From: Hymenopellis radicata
Lineage: Eukaryota > Basidiomycota > Agaricomycetes > Agaricales > Physalacriaceae
Length of the DNA: 64,000 nt
Assembly (NCBI GenBank): GCA_015501595.1
Contig: JADNRX010000092.1
Location: 1 to 64,000 of the forward strand
Direction: 5' to 3'
This document shows, one piece after another, positions 1 through 9,727 of the stretch. The notes under the pieces are model-generated. The model was given only the letters and a program-made list of their open reading frames with translations, had not been told where the DNA came from and did not search any database. Made by a program: the position numbers and the translations under genes. The first letter of the stretch is position 1. Each line of letters begins with the position of its first letter.

Positions 1-1204
1 ACAGCGTTCGCGGAAGACAACACAGTGAGAGGCATGACTGTTAACATGATCAGAGGTGTTGAAAGGAAAAATAATATAGTAGGAAACATAGCTTTACTAT
101 GATACGCTATTGATGAAGATGGTGCTGATTAGAAGACAAGGGCGACTCTCTATGCCACACTAACACAACGGGAGCAGGCCACGTGAAGTCAGATAGGCAA
201 GCTAGAGTAAAGATAAATACTATTACTACTATTCGACTAAACGGATGACGATTAGTATGAGTAGGATAAATCAACATAGAGACTTACTGGAGGAGCCTTT
301 CGTGTTCACTTTGTAAAGCTATTCAAGAGGACAGAGTGTGGCGCAGATAATTAGAAGGTGACATGTCCGAAGTAGAAATTGACGTGAAGAATGCTAGTGG
401 GGTTCCTAGCTTGAAAATACAGTCGCTCGCAGGAGGCATCTGTCTGATAAAAAAAATTAAGTCTCGTATACTAAACGATAGGACGAATTGAGAAGCTCAC
501 CGTGGGTCGTCCGTATGATATAACGAGGACTCTTGACAAACATCGCCAACATCTACGCGCATCCACCTCGTCCAATCAATACAAATCACACCTTCCCAAA
601 AAGGAAAGTCGTCCGGATCCACCTGTGAACAACGCCACCCACAAAACCGAGCGCTCGACCAAAGCACCAACGTCCCCTGCCTTCTCACAAACCAGCACCA
701 TCAAAAGCGCGAATAGTAGCAGTAAACGCCCCACGCTTGCGGCCAGCCCTTTGTCTTTGTCCATTTCGGAGCAGTGGTCTTGTTCAGGGTCACCGTCGAT
801 TGTTGACCACGACCAGCACCACACCTCGTCCTTGAACCACGACCACATTCCTCGAGCGACACCACCATTCAGAATTCATTCAAAGAACAGAGTCTCATGG
901 CCCTCACTATCAACATGGGCTGGGAACCAACCCTGACAGCCTTCCTGCGTTCGCCGTTACTCTCTCGCGCCGACATCGATATTCAGCACAACCATTCTAC
1001 ATCGGGTACGTCAACAGCGACATCATCCTCTTCCTCTGCAGCGCCGCACACGCCAGGCGACGAGGCGGTTGGTATACGCAGTCACAGGAAGGAGATGGAT
1101 GAAGTTATGCAGACGAAGGACGTTATGCTCTCCGCAACATACACCGCATTGTCCTCCTCTTCCTCTCGTCCAGACGCCTGCATTACAGTGTCCACCCGAA
1201 GTCA
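1..1204. other. No confident gene
   Basis: Positions 1-500 are A+T-rich with stops in all frames and show nothing recognisable. Positions 500-1200 hold short overlapping open frames on both strands (for example + strand 502-936 and 897-1403) that are rich in Ser, Thr and Arg and have no recognisable domain. Part of this stretch may be the poorly conserved 5' end of the gene that follows, because its mirrored relative at 37850-39299 also has a low-complexity Ser/Ala-rich N-terminus. I could not join it to that gene by a convincing splice. Confidence 0.4.
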
Positions 1205-2433
1205 TTGCTGGCGCGAATTACGCGTACCAACGCCACCACGGGGACACAAAACGAAACACAGAGATTTGCTGCTGAGCGTCGACAAGGTTTTATCACAGAG
1301 GCTTCATCCAATGTCAGCGAGATCAAGATTCATCGAGGGTCGATGCTGGCCAGGATTGTACGAGGTGGCGTCCAGCCTCAGGGTGAGGAGAAGGGGGATG
1401 TAGCAAGACGGTCGTTGATTCCAGGCGTGACGACCACGGTTGCAGTGAAACAGAGCGCGCCGTTCCTCCCAAATGGACCAGCTATTATTCCTGGCTATAT
1501 CAACAACTCTACTATTCGACTCTGCCAATTCATCGCGCTCGTAATATTCACGGCCTTTAATGGACCAGATTCTGCGTACGCATATCTTCAGCTTTAACCT
1601 TGACGAACCAATTAACAACTGACCTTAGATCCCAATTTCTCGACTCCAGCGAATGCAGCTCTCTCAGCGCGTTCATCTGGAGGACGAACAACTCCCTAAC
1701 CGCTCAAAGGTACTGGGTTGGTGGTCTGAAGGACCCGGCAGTGTTCCGTTCCATCGTGTACCTCTTACGCATGTTTCCCTCCAATATCCCCGTCAACAGC
1801 GTCGAAACTATGAAACATGCGTTCGCATTCGTCTCTTTGCTCGGGATCAAATATAACACCGATAGTCGCGTCCTCTGCACCATGATTTGTGGAGGACTTG
1901 GAACACCGAACTTCGCTGTGCTCGAAAGACTGGCGTTGCAAGTCGTGGAATACGACATGCTCGTTCGTAATGGAGACTGGGCGGACTGCAGCGGTTGGCT
2001 CCGCGAATGTATGCGTGTCTTGACATCGAAGGAAAGTCGAGACGCCGTCGGGGCATGGTTGGATGAAATGGAGGTGTGTCCTGCGCCTCCTACGGCGCTG
2101 AAAAGGAGCAGTCGCGTTGCGAATATGGACAAGGCGAGCATTTTGTTGGAGGCATTAGAGACGCCCGAAATGGCCGACGGCGCTATGGGGACAAAAGAGC
2201 ATCGAATGACCGTGACAGAGAGACAGGCCGTGGAGAAGAGGGTATTGGAATGGGCAAAGGGCGTAGATGGCGCGCGTCAAGAGTCGAACTGGGTCCAGAT
2301 ACCTCCTTCGGTACCGTGTCGACGACCTTGGGAACCGCCGTCATGGCCACCAGCGTTACCCAGGAGTCAGAGCATCTGGGCACGCCCATCGGCTTTCGCC
2401 CTTAGCCGTGCGTACGCCTATCCATCTGCATGA
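1205..2433 (+). CDS. Conserved protein of unknown function, 3' end frameshifted
   Basis: I do not recognise this family. Two exons are clear, 1205-1575 and 1629-2433, joined by a 53-bp GT...AG intron. The protein matches the mirrored gene at 37850-39299 along most of its length, with shared stretches such as CQFIALV, YLLRMF, GTPNF, VLERLA and ALKRSS. It is probably soluble, since I see no signal peptide or membrane segment. The true start is uncertain because the N-terminus is not conserved. Near 2285 the similarity to the relative moves to another frame, which ends at about 2405. The C-terminus printed by the main frame is therefore probably not the original one. It lies just outside the left arm of the first inverted repeat, so the pair extends the mirror symmetry outwards at lower identity. 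Confidence 0.6.
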
Positions 2434-2435
2434 GC

Positions 2436-3490
2436 ATCGCCTAGCAGATGGTCATCAGCCACAATTTGGCATTTACATGGGCCCATACCTGTTGCATCCT
2501 CCCTATGCTTTCCGCTCGTCTCAGTCCTCCTTGTCACGGAAAAGCAGCATACTCCATTACTGTACTTGTAGGTCGAGAATCGAATTCTGCCAGTGATCAT
2601 GGCGCTTCAGCTTAAAGCTGTATTTCCGAATTTGGCCGGTTGATCTCATCACTGCTTCTATCGGACTTCCATTTAACTTTTAAGCTGGTCCCCTCGTACA
2701 ATGATAAGTACTGCTACCGCCGCTACGGCTCGAAAAGCGCGCTGATAATATGCCACGAACCATGTCAGATCTCCCTTGCTACCAAATTTAAATGCTTGAC
2801 TTGGCCGATGGGGTCCTAATTGTGCGCCGCGCTCGTTTTGTTCAAATTCATTGCAGGTCAATTTAGCGCCCCCCTGGAGGGCGCGAGATTCAACAGGAAT
2901 GGCTGTTTTGAAGCTCGCGCGGAAAGACGAACATTTCTGTACGTTCACGGTCGAATACCGGGAGACAAACATCTGGTATCATGTCTGCCTGCTTTCATGC
3001 CACCCTTCAAGTCGACCAAGATCAGCCTCAGGACTGAATTGTCGTCTTCACGAGACAATTCATCACCATGTGAGTTCGTGCTTCCCAGACTTTGAGCAAT
3101 GTATGACGGCACGTTTCTTACTCAGTGCATACATTCTTCTCTGTTATGGCCAATGATGTGGGAGTACTATCTTGGTATCAGTGGTGCTCTGCGCTCCGAC
3201 TGTCAAGGTCTTGAACTCGGACAGGGTTTGTCCGGCCGCAAGGTGTTCCTCCGATCCTCTTCAATGCGGAGATGACTCGCCTCTAAGCCTGAAATGTTAG
3301 CCGATTCCCAGACGAACGGTAAGCAACCCCTTCGACTTGTTTAGGTTACGTCGTCCTTAAATGAGTACTCACGTCTACGCTGTCGTCAGAAACTGGAGTG
3401 CTTCGTGGTACACATATAAACCCTCGTCTTTCTCCTACGATGGAATCGGACAGTGACTCGGTCGAGTTGGTACCGGACTAGCGCCCCGTG
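2436..3490. other. Intergenic; edge of inverted repeat 1
   Basis: No gene can be supported here. From about 2775 onward the sequence is shared with 34380-35085 on the opposite strand, including a run of near-identity around 2865-2945. A short TATA-like string (catataaa, 3412-3419) is present but lies about 160 bp from the next start, and a closer one is noted separately. Confidence 0.5.
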
Positions 3491-3496
3491 TCATAG

Positions 3497-3512
3497 TATA
3501 GGTATAAGTACG
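3497..3512 (+). promoter_or_regulatory. Candidate TATA region for the Vps62-like gene at 3580
   Basis: A tatagg-tataag string lies about 75-80 bp before the ATG at 3580. The same string is kept at the mirrored position before the relative at 34229 (about 34296-34312 on the minus strand). The Vps62-like gene at 19834 also has a tataaat box about 80 bp upstream, so the spacing is consistent within the family. Confidence 0.4.
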
Positions 3513-3579
3513 AGTACTGATCAATTCCAACCCATCAACTTCACATCCTTTATCCAACATCAATTCAGAACCTACACAC

Positions 3580-4272
3580 ATGTCGCTTCCCACTGCCGCA
3601 TTGGCATACAAGCGCGTCACATTCGTGAACAAGATGGCCGACAACTCTGGTTCAGGCGCCTGGATCGACATCTCTGTTTGGCGTCCCAATCGTGAGTCAA
3701 ATAATTTCACTCTACAGATCCAAAAATTAACATCCCCATTCATAGTCGAAAACGGGTGGTTCTACCTCGGCCAAGGCGCATCCATTGTAAACGATGCCCC
3801 CCCCGGCGTCATCGTCAGCGCCCTCGAAAGCGACGCCCTTCGAGACGTCGCTTCCTGGGAACCCGTCTGGAACGACGCGGGCTCCGAAAGTCCCAGAGAC
3901 TACTCCCTCTGGCGCGGCGTCCCCCCAAACTCGGACTACGCCGTCCTCGGTGGCATATTCAGCACCAACCCAGGGTGGGCTCCGCCGGATTCGGCGCAGA
4001 CTTACGGTATCAAGGCGATCCGTAGAGATTTGCTGACTAGTGGTCCTACCGTCAAAATCTGGGACGAGTCTGGTACTGGAGCAATCAATGAGGGGTCAAT
4101 GTGGGAGGTGGGTAGTACAAAGGACGTCCAGACAACCATGATGATTCCGATGCCGTCCCATCTACCGCCGCCGCAGGATGTGGCTTTGGCATTGGACCCT
4201 AACCAAGTCCTCGACGTCACTCCGTCCAGTGCGACCGAGGTGAGGAGTATTTCCGTCGGATTAGTATGGTAG
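3580..4272 (+). CDS. Vps62-like (DUF946-type) protein, intact copy
   Basis: Two exons, 3580-3691 and 3746-4272, give about 212 residues. The 54-bp intron has no stop and is a multiple of three, but its GT...AG ends match the intron in every other copy. The N-terminus (ALAYKRVTFVNKMADNSGSG) is a family hallmark. It is followed by the Vps62/DUF946-type pattern: a WFYLGQG segment, a W-x-VW-x-D-x-GS motif, RDYSLWRGVPP, a GGIFSTNPGW segment, and a KIWDESGTGA repeat of the same fold. Yeast VPS62 is linked genetically to vacuolar protein sorting, but the biochemical role of the domain is not known. No signal peptide is visible. The copy at 33532-34229 is its mirror image and is frameshifted. The last residues may instead be spliced, since a gtgagg donor lies near 4241. 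Confidence 0.85.
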   Translation: MSLPTAALAYKRVTFVNKMADNSGSGAWIDISVWRPNRESNNFTLQIQKLTSPFIVENGWFYLGQGASIVNDAPPGVIVSALESDALRDVASWEPVWNDAGSESPRDYSLWRGVPPNSDYAVLGGIFSTNPGWAPPDSAQTYGIKAIRRDLLTSGPTVKIWDESGTGAINEGSMWEVGSTKDVQTTMMIPMPSHLPPPQDVALALDPNQVLDVTPSSATEVRSISVGLVW

Positions 4273-4659
4273 ATTTCTGATGTTTTCAAAGGGCGAAGCT
4301 ACCTCCTCCGAGTCTCTTAAATTGTAGTTTGGAGGAATTGGATGAACATTCTGTACACATTCTCTATGCACTCAGTGAATGCCAATCGAACGGGCCTTTC
4401 CCTGTTTCACTGGAAGCAACATCTGAAGCTTAGGTTTGTAACTATTCTGAGAGGATTGTTAGTTCAACAGCAATGCCCAGCACGCAGAGGTGAGCTGTCA
4501 ATTGGCGTCGTCGTTATCGTTGAGAGAACAAAGCAGAGAACCGGTGATGCGCTTCCGAAGTTTCATGCTGCACGAAAGCAACTCTTGTGGAACTCAGCAA
4601 GAGTAATGGCGTTGTCCCTGTCGGAGACATGTCATCACGACAAACACTATACACTTACG

Positions 4660-4770
4660 CAAGCGCTGGAGGAGAACAGAACTCGCCTAGTACTATATTC
4701 CATGTTCGGCGCCAGTGGATACCGCCCTGGGGGTTGGCAGAATTGCTGCGACGACTGCTGTGAGTCTTTT
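4660..4770 (+). pseudogene. Relic of eight-cysteine secreted peptide
   Basis: A short + strand stretch matches the 3' half of the cysteine-rich peptide family found at 44356 and 60046. It keeps the SMFGASGY-x-P segment and the closing CCDDCC motif. The signal peptide and first cysteines are gone. The cysteine after GY is now arginine, and an arginine/leucine stretch replaces the CYC motif. The mirrored relic at 32790-33066 is better kept, so this arm has decayed further. Confidence 0.6.
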
Positions 4771-5010
4771 CTTTTGTCGAGATCTGTTTGGAGATACTGA
4801 ACTCACGTACGAAGCTTCGCACGGATGGGTCTGAAGCAGAGCAGTCACCTACAGGCTACAAGATATTTGGTTTAGAATTGCGTTAAGGCAAACGTAGGAC
4901 AAGTACATACATAAATAAGAGTATACAGGGTAAACGAAAAAATATATACGTGTATGAGCGTTGCATGAGGAGTAAGTCATAAAGGAATAACAAAGAAATA
5001 ATCAATCAAG

Positions 5011-6389
5011 TCAGAAACGCGCATCGGATATAGTAATCTTCAATCCATCAACCCGTCGTGCGTACTCCTGCAACACACCAAGGTCGGATTCATCGAGATT
5101 GCAGTAGCCCATTCCGGAAACGGAGACCTCAACCAAACGGAGGCGTGAATTGGGAAACGCCGTTCGCGCACGAACCATTTCCACAAAATGGTCACTGTCC
5201 ACCTCGTCAATGAGCACAGGAAGTGTGTCAATCTGGCTGGATAGTCGGGAGAAGGATATGCACAGACGCTCGAGGCCAGGGACGACCTCGAAGACTCCGC
5301 CGTCGTTCCTCGCCAGCTTGTCAAAAAAATCCGACAAATACTCGTGCTCACTATCCATGTCGAGCTTCAGGGTAAAAGACTTCAGATGGGGCATGGACGA
5401 GCAGCATCAACGGCATGATGGATAAAGCGTCCTCTCCGTGAGTCGTGAAGGAGAACACCTCCAGACGAGGATTGTTCCTGTTGAGGAAGTCAAAGATGAT
5501 TGGTATAACGTTGTCGACAGGGCCTCGATTCCCAAGCGTGTCTATCCACAGGCTACGTAGACCGGGGAGGCAAATATGATCCAAGAGACGAAAACCTTAC
5601 CCCTCAAGCAGAGAGTCTTCACACTGCCGCTGGTGTTAACGGTCAAGCGTGGTATGTACTCAATTGCCGCTCGCATATGACATCTTAAACGTGACGGTCT
5701 GATCGTCTTGCTGTTCCCAAGCAGGTCCAGCAACATGTTGGTAGCATAATAGCTGGGATCAAACGAGAACAACAGTTTCACATGCTTCAAGCAGAGATTG
5801 GACGGAAATGGATGCAACCACGCCCCCGAGAATGTTACCAGCTCTTCCAACGCAGGGACGCAATTCCAAGGAGTGCAACCTTCGTTCAAGAGGGTTCGGG
5901 AGACAGACTGTCAATGGGCAAGAATAATAGGCGGCGGAGGATGGGGAAGACCGCCGGCCTATTGACGAGTCCAACGTAAAGTGCATGTGGAATCCCGAGA
6001 CAAAGGACTGCGCACCGCGACGAGACGCCCAAGATCTGTTCCAAAGCGGCCTCCTCGCTGGCAGCCGAGGGTCTCTCGAACTCCATCCTGATATGTAGCG
6101 GGAGTTTTTTAGAGAGGCCAAGGACTCTGGCAAGGGCTTCGACGTCGCGCGCACACTGGACGGTGACTTCTATTGTCGTCCAAAGCTGCGCATCATTGAG
6201 AATAGATCCACGCCATTTCTGGCAGACTTGTGTCGCTGTCAAGAGATCGCCAAGGTTCCGCATACAACAGCCTTTTGAAAAAGTGAGGCGTCGGGCCGGA
6301 GGCGATACAAGGAACTTTGCCATCCTGCATATGAGTTCTGGGGTAGCTCTTGAGCAAGGGATGTCCCGAATTGAAGGAGACGGCGACAA
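5011..6389 (-). pseudogene. F-box/LRR protein gene, broken 3' half (left arm copy)
   Basis: The 5' part (6389-5886) encodes an F-box-like N-terminus: RATPELICRMAKFL, then LLTATQVCQKWRG and LNDAQLWTTIEV, the usual pattern of basidiomycete F-box-like substrate adaptors of SCF ubiquitin ligases. The 3' part is leucine-rich. Compared with the uninterrupted frame at 31527-32654, this copy changes frame near 5890, near 5590 (after the LCLRG segment) and near 5390 (before the HLKSFTLKL segment). The product is therefore cut into pieces of about 167, 115, 77 and 127 residues. The mirror copy has an intact LRR part but a damaged F-box part, so each arm keeps a different half. Single-base assembly errors could explain some shifts but are unlikely to explain all of them. 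Confidence 0.75.
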
Positions 6390-6668
6390 TGTCCTGATCG
6401 GATGCGCTGCGTGAAGAGATTGTGTGAGCCATGGCTATTAAGGCGTTCGCGATGAGTTGTCTGTTGTAAAATATGATAGCAGGAAGCAGCACACCTTGGG
6501 TAGTACACTATGTTGGTAGCTGAAGACGGCGATGATTGTCGTAGGAAACAAAGCCGACTATGTGCACATACAAGCCCAAACAGAATGATAACAATGGTGT
6601 CATGTGACGGCGGACAGCGCCTTATAGATATCGTTGTGCTTTTGGTTAACTGAAGGCACCATGAGAGA

Positions 6669-7286
6669 TTACGAGCAGCATGAGATTGGCATACATCTCA
6701 CAGAGAAATGGTGCATGACCGGGTACTCGTAGGCAAGGACATGCAGTGTGGCGTAGAAAATTGCGCGGGACGGCGTTGCTGGACTGGTCATAACATTGGC
6801 TGCAGATGAACATCGCGGGTAAATTCGGGACCCAACGACAACCTTTTCGAATACAATCGAAGTCAAGAGATGAGATACGCGCGACAGGTAAATTGTCTTT
6901 GTTTGTGTGGCGGCGTTTGTCGACAAGACACTCGACGGCAGTGGCGAGAAATCGCGCAGTTTCACTGAGATCCACCATCGCTCAGCGTCAGTCAAGCGTT
7001 GGGTCAGACGGCGGGAAGGAGAGAACTGCCGCAATTGCAAGTCCAGAACTGCATCGTAGAGGATAGGTGTACCGCGCGCATATGAAGGAGGTGGACGACG
7101 CGTGTCACGAAGCGCTCCACCGCGTTCTTGAGTAACGTTCCGGCGACCGTGCAGAGCCCATGGCCTTCGACAATGATTAGCCGTCGGAGTATCTGGTCGC
7201 TCCAGAGTCTCCAGTTGGGACTCGGTAGGATTATCGTCTAGCAGAGCATCATGAGCGCTCAGTCGGCGATGCATGTTCTTATACAC
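6669..7286 (-). CDS. Uninterrupted 205-residue frame, function unknown
   Basis: An open frame runs for 205 codons from the ATG at 7286, between the F-box gene and the next Vps62 relic. It has no domain I recognise. It is rich in Arg, Ser and Thr and has no signal peptide. The start (SAHDALLDDNPTESQLETLE) looks like a real acidic N-terminal helix, and similar openings occur in front of F-box domains in mushrooms, so it may be a detached F-box N-terminus. The mirrored region at 30370-31071 is broken by frame changes, and only the last 84 codons stay open there. Low confidence that it is expressed. Confidence 0.35.
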   Translation of the reverse strand: MYKNMHRRLSAHDALLDDNPTESQLETLERPDTPTANHCRRPWALHGRRNVTQERGGALRDTRRPPPSYARGTPILYDAVLDLQLRQFSPSRRLTQRLTDAERWWISVKLRDFSPLPSSVLSTNAATQTKTIYLSRVSHLLTSIVFEKVVVGSRIYPRCSSAANVMTSPATPSRAIFYATLHVLAYEYPVMHHFSVRCMPISCCS

Positions 7287-7473
7287 ACCGTTCGTATCAT
7301 CTCTATGCTGTCCCCAGCTGTCCCTCCCATCTCTCCTCCTACCCTTCTAATAGTCGGATCACCCTTGAGATAGTAATGTCAGGCTCAAACACAAGTAAAC
7401 CTGTCAAGCATTACCTCTTGGGAAATCGAACTATTTACCCAACGTTCAGATGTTATTGCGATCCAACGAATAA

Positions 7474-8048
7474 CTACGATCTTGCGGCGGTATGGCCCAG
7501 CACGGAATCAGCCCATACGGCGAGGTTGCCATGCTGCTGCGTCGAACACGAGCAGATCCTTCCTAATCGCCTTGATGCCCTGCGTCTGCTCCCATGTGGG
7601 CGCCGTCCAGCCGCCTTGTCACTGAATATGCCCCCAACAACGACATAGTCGTCACTAGGAGTTATCCCGCGCCATAGAGAAAAGTCCCTGTTCTTTCCGG
7701 AACCTCTTTCCTCCCATACACGCTCCCAAGATGAGAGAACACCAGCCTCAAGAGCGTAGACAATCATGCCAGTAGGACGCTGTTCCAACCAGACGCTGGG
7801 CCCTGTCCAAGGTAAAACCAGTCGTTGGGAACTATTGGAAATGATGAACAGAGAGTACGTGAAATCAATGTTCTCAACTCACGATGGGGACGCCAACTTG
7901 AGAGATCTCTGTCCGCACCACCGCCTTCGTCGTCGACCATCTTGTTCACAAATAGGACGTATTTGTCCGCCAAAGCAGCGGTCAGAAGGTGCTGCGCCGG
8001 TGCCTCGTCAACGGGAGCGGAGTCCATGTGTGCGAAGCCGATGCTCAT
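7474..8048 (-). pseudogene. Vps62-like pseudogene (left arm)
   Basis: Exon 1 (8048-7883) starts with an ATG and keeps the family opening (ADKYVLFVNKM). The intron 7882-7832 has normal GT...AG ends. In exon 2 the WFYLGQG segment is followed by a one-base frame change near 7790 that brings an early TGA. The rest (RVWEERGSG, FSLWRGI, DDYVVVGGIFS) continues in another frame. A second frame change follows at about 7600, after which the C-terminal part is lost. The mirror copy at 29586-30222 carries the same early TGA, so the first lesion predates the inverted duplication or was copied between arms. Confidence 0.8.
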
Positions 8049-8299
8049 AACACTAGTCGAACCACCCGTCGTATTTATCAAATATTCACTGTCCCGTGGC
8101 TTCGATGACAGTCCTCCCGATGTCCTGGAAACGAAAAGCTTCAAGCGCAGTCAGTTAGATCTAGATGAATTTCAGAAAAAGCTCTGAGCTGTCAGTAAGA
8201 CCACACACCTGCATCAGATACTAATAGAACAGAGACTTGAATGCGCCGTGACACAAAGCGTCTCTGCATGTGCGGCCTTGGTTCTGAAATTCACTGATT

Positions 8300-9727
8300 C
8301 TGAAGCCGGAGTACCTCAAGATCTGTGCATCACGGGCATTAATGTATCGGAAACTGGCACGGAAAGCGCTGATTGGTGTGGAAAGAGCCAAATGTAAGCG
8401 TCGGCGGCAGTTGAGGACGAGAGAACTTCGCCATTGCTGAGATGGTCAAACGACCCCGCCAAGTCCTCCTTGCGGCTAGCAGCCAAAGCGTAATTCTTCG
8501 CTTGGGAGATATAGATACAGAGCGTCGCATGCATGCACCGGACGAGTCTCCTTAAGCGAAATGAGACTCTCGCCCGACAATAGTCACCAGTCTCGATACA
8601 CCAGCGCGTTGATTCATTTCGGACGCTGCGCTACACGTCGGTTGCAACACCATACGACGAATCTCTCTTGGGCCTGGTCTAGAACAATGATCATTTAGCA
8701 TCCTGGCACGGAGGTGAAAATTTAATTCTACATACACCTGTCATTCTTTGCGACTGCCAACAACATCTATGCGTTCGACAGAGGCACCATTATCGACCTA
8801 GTCGATCTAACTTTCATCAGCAATGATCATCTTGATATTGCCACTATGCGATATGGTTCGAGGTATGCGATATGGTTTGAGGTAGGCGTAGACTTCCATT
8901 GGGGTTGTCTGGCCGGAATGGAGGAGCGGGCCATGGAATTTGCCTTGGAATTCGAATGGTACAGGCACGAGGAATAAGCCAGAGTCGTGTTCCATACTAC
9001 TTCCACCCATGTGAAGCGTCAACCCGTGCATCATGCTCTTTGTGAAACCTAGATAGGCCGAGGTCATGGGAATAGTCAAACCTGCCTAGTCGAGAAGACG
9101 TACCCAATTCCAGTGGCGTCGCGTTAAATTCGAGCGCCATTTGACAGAAGGGACAAGAATGTTGACAATTCCAGTCGTGCATTTGTTAGAGTCTCAGTCT
9201 GTCGAAAGCCGGGAAGGATCCATACGGCGATGAACTATCTCGAATTCAATTGTTAGGTCCGACAACGAGAGCCTATAACATCTGACGGCGTCCATGGTCG
9301 CTATCCCAGACCCCGCGTAGTCTTGCGTTACATATCAGCTAGTAAAACATCAGTGGTTTCGCCAGAACCTAACAACTCCATCCACCGTACCTCTCGCGTC
9401 GCCCGCCTACTGGTCTTCATTTTCCATTTTCCATTTCCAATTCCTGTCTTCCTCCTCGTCCTTGCGCTCCTTTCCGCGCATAATGATTTTGAAGCGAGTA
9501 GAAAGTAAGGCCTGCCTCAGCGCTCATCGAACAAGGCGAGGACGAGAGCTGAGCATGATGGTCCTGGTCAAAGCTGTATTTCCGGATTCGGCCGAGACGC
9601 CGATGCTCGTCATGACTTCAACGTTCAACGTTCATGAACTGAACCTGGTGAATCAAAGCTATCATGACATTTCATAGTACACAGTTATACAGCTAATCCT
9701 AATAGTACAGAGAGATAAACACCATTC
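8300..9727. other. Arm sequence with small frames, no confident gene
   Basis: Several short minus-strand frames (8316-8534, 8552-8737, 8807-9079) stay open in both arms; the partners are 29088-29318, 28889-29074 and 28561-28833. The 90-residue frame at 8807-9079 contains a histidine/methionine-rich run. Conservation between arms only reflects overall near-identity, so this is weak evidence for coding. Between 9100 and 9727 I see nothing beyond the inner edge of the arm near 9645. Confidence 0.3.

Larger units (their letters stand above)
2775..9645. repeat. Left arm of large inverted repeat 1
   Basis: This stretch recurs as its reverse complement at about 27970-35085. The alignment can be followed base by base at many points: around 2790-2950 against 34860-35075, the Vps62 gene at 3580 against 34229, the F-box gene 5011-6389 against 31311-32654, the Vps62 relic at 8048 against about 29586, and the outer edge near 9560-9640 against 27990-28075. 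The coordinate sum stays near 37,630-37,860, so indels are small. The copies differ by scattered substitutions and 1-2 base indels, plus one deletion of about 100 bp in the right-arm F-box gene. Edges are set by eye to within roughly 50 bp. Confidence 0.9.

Noticed and set aside
3692..3745. Read-through insert of 18 residues in the Vps62-like protein at 3580
   Set aside because: The segment has intron ends and lies at the intron position of all other copies. It is open only because its length is a multiple of three.
4342..4800. 152-codon plus-strand frame as an intact gene
   Set aside because: Only the last 35 codons resemble a known family in the window. The mirrored region is noncoding in that frame, so it is better seen as a relic.
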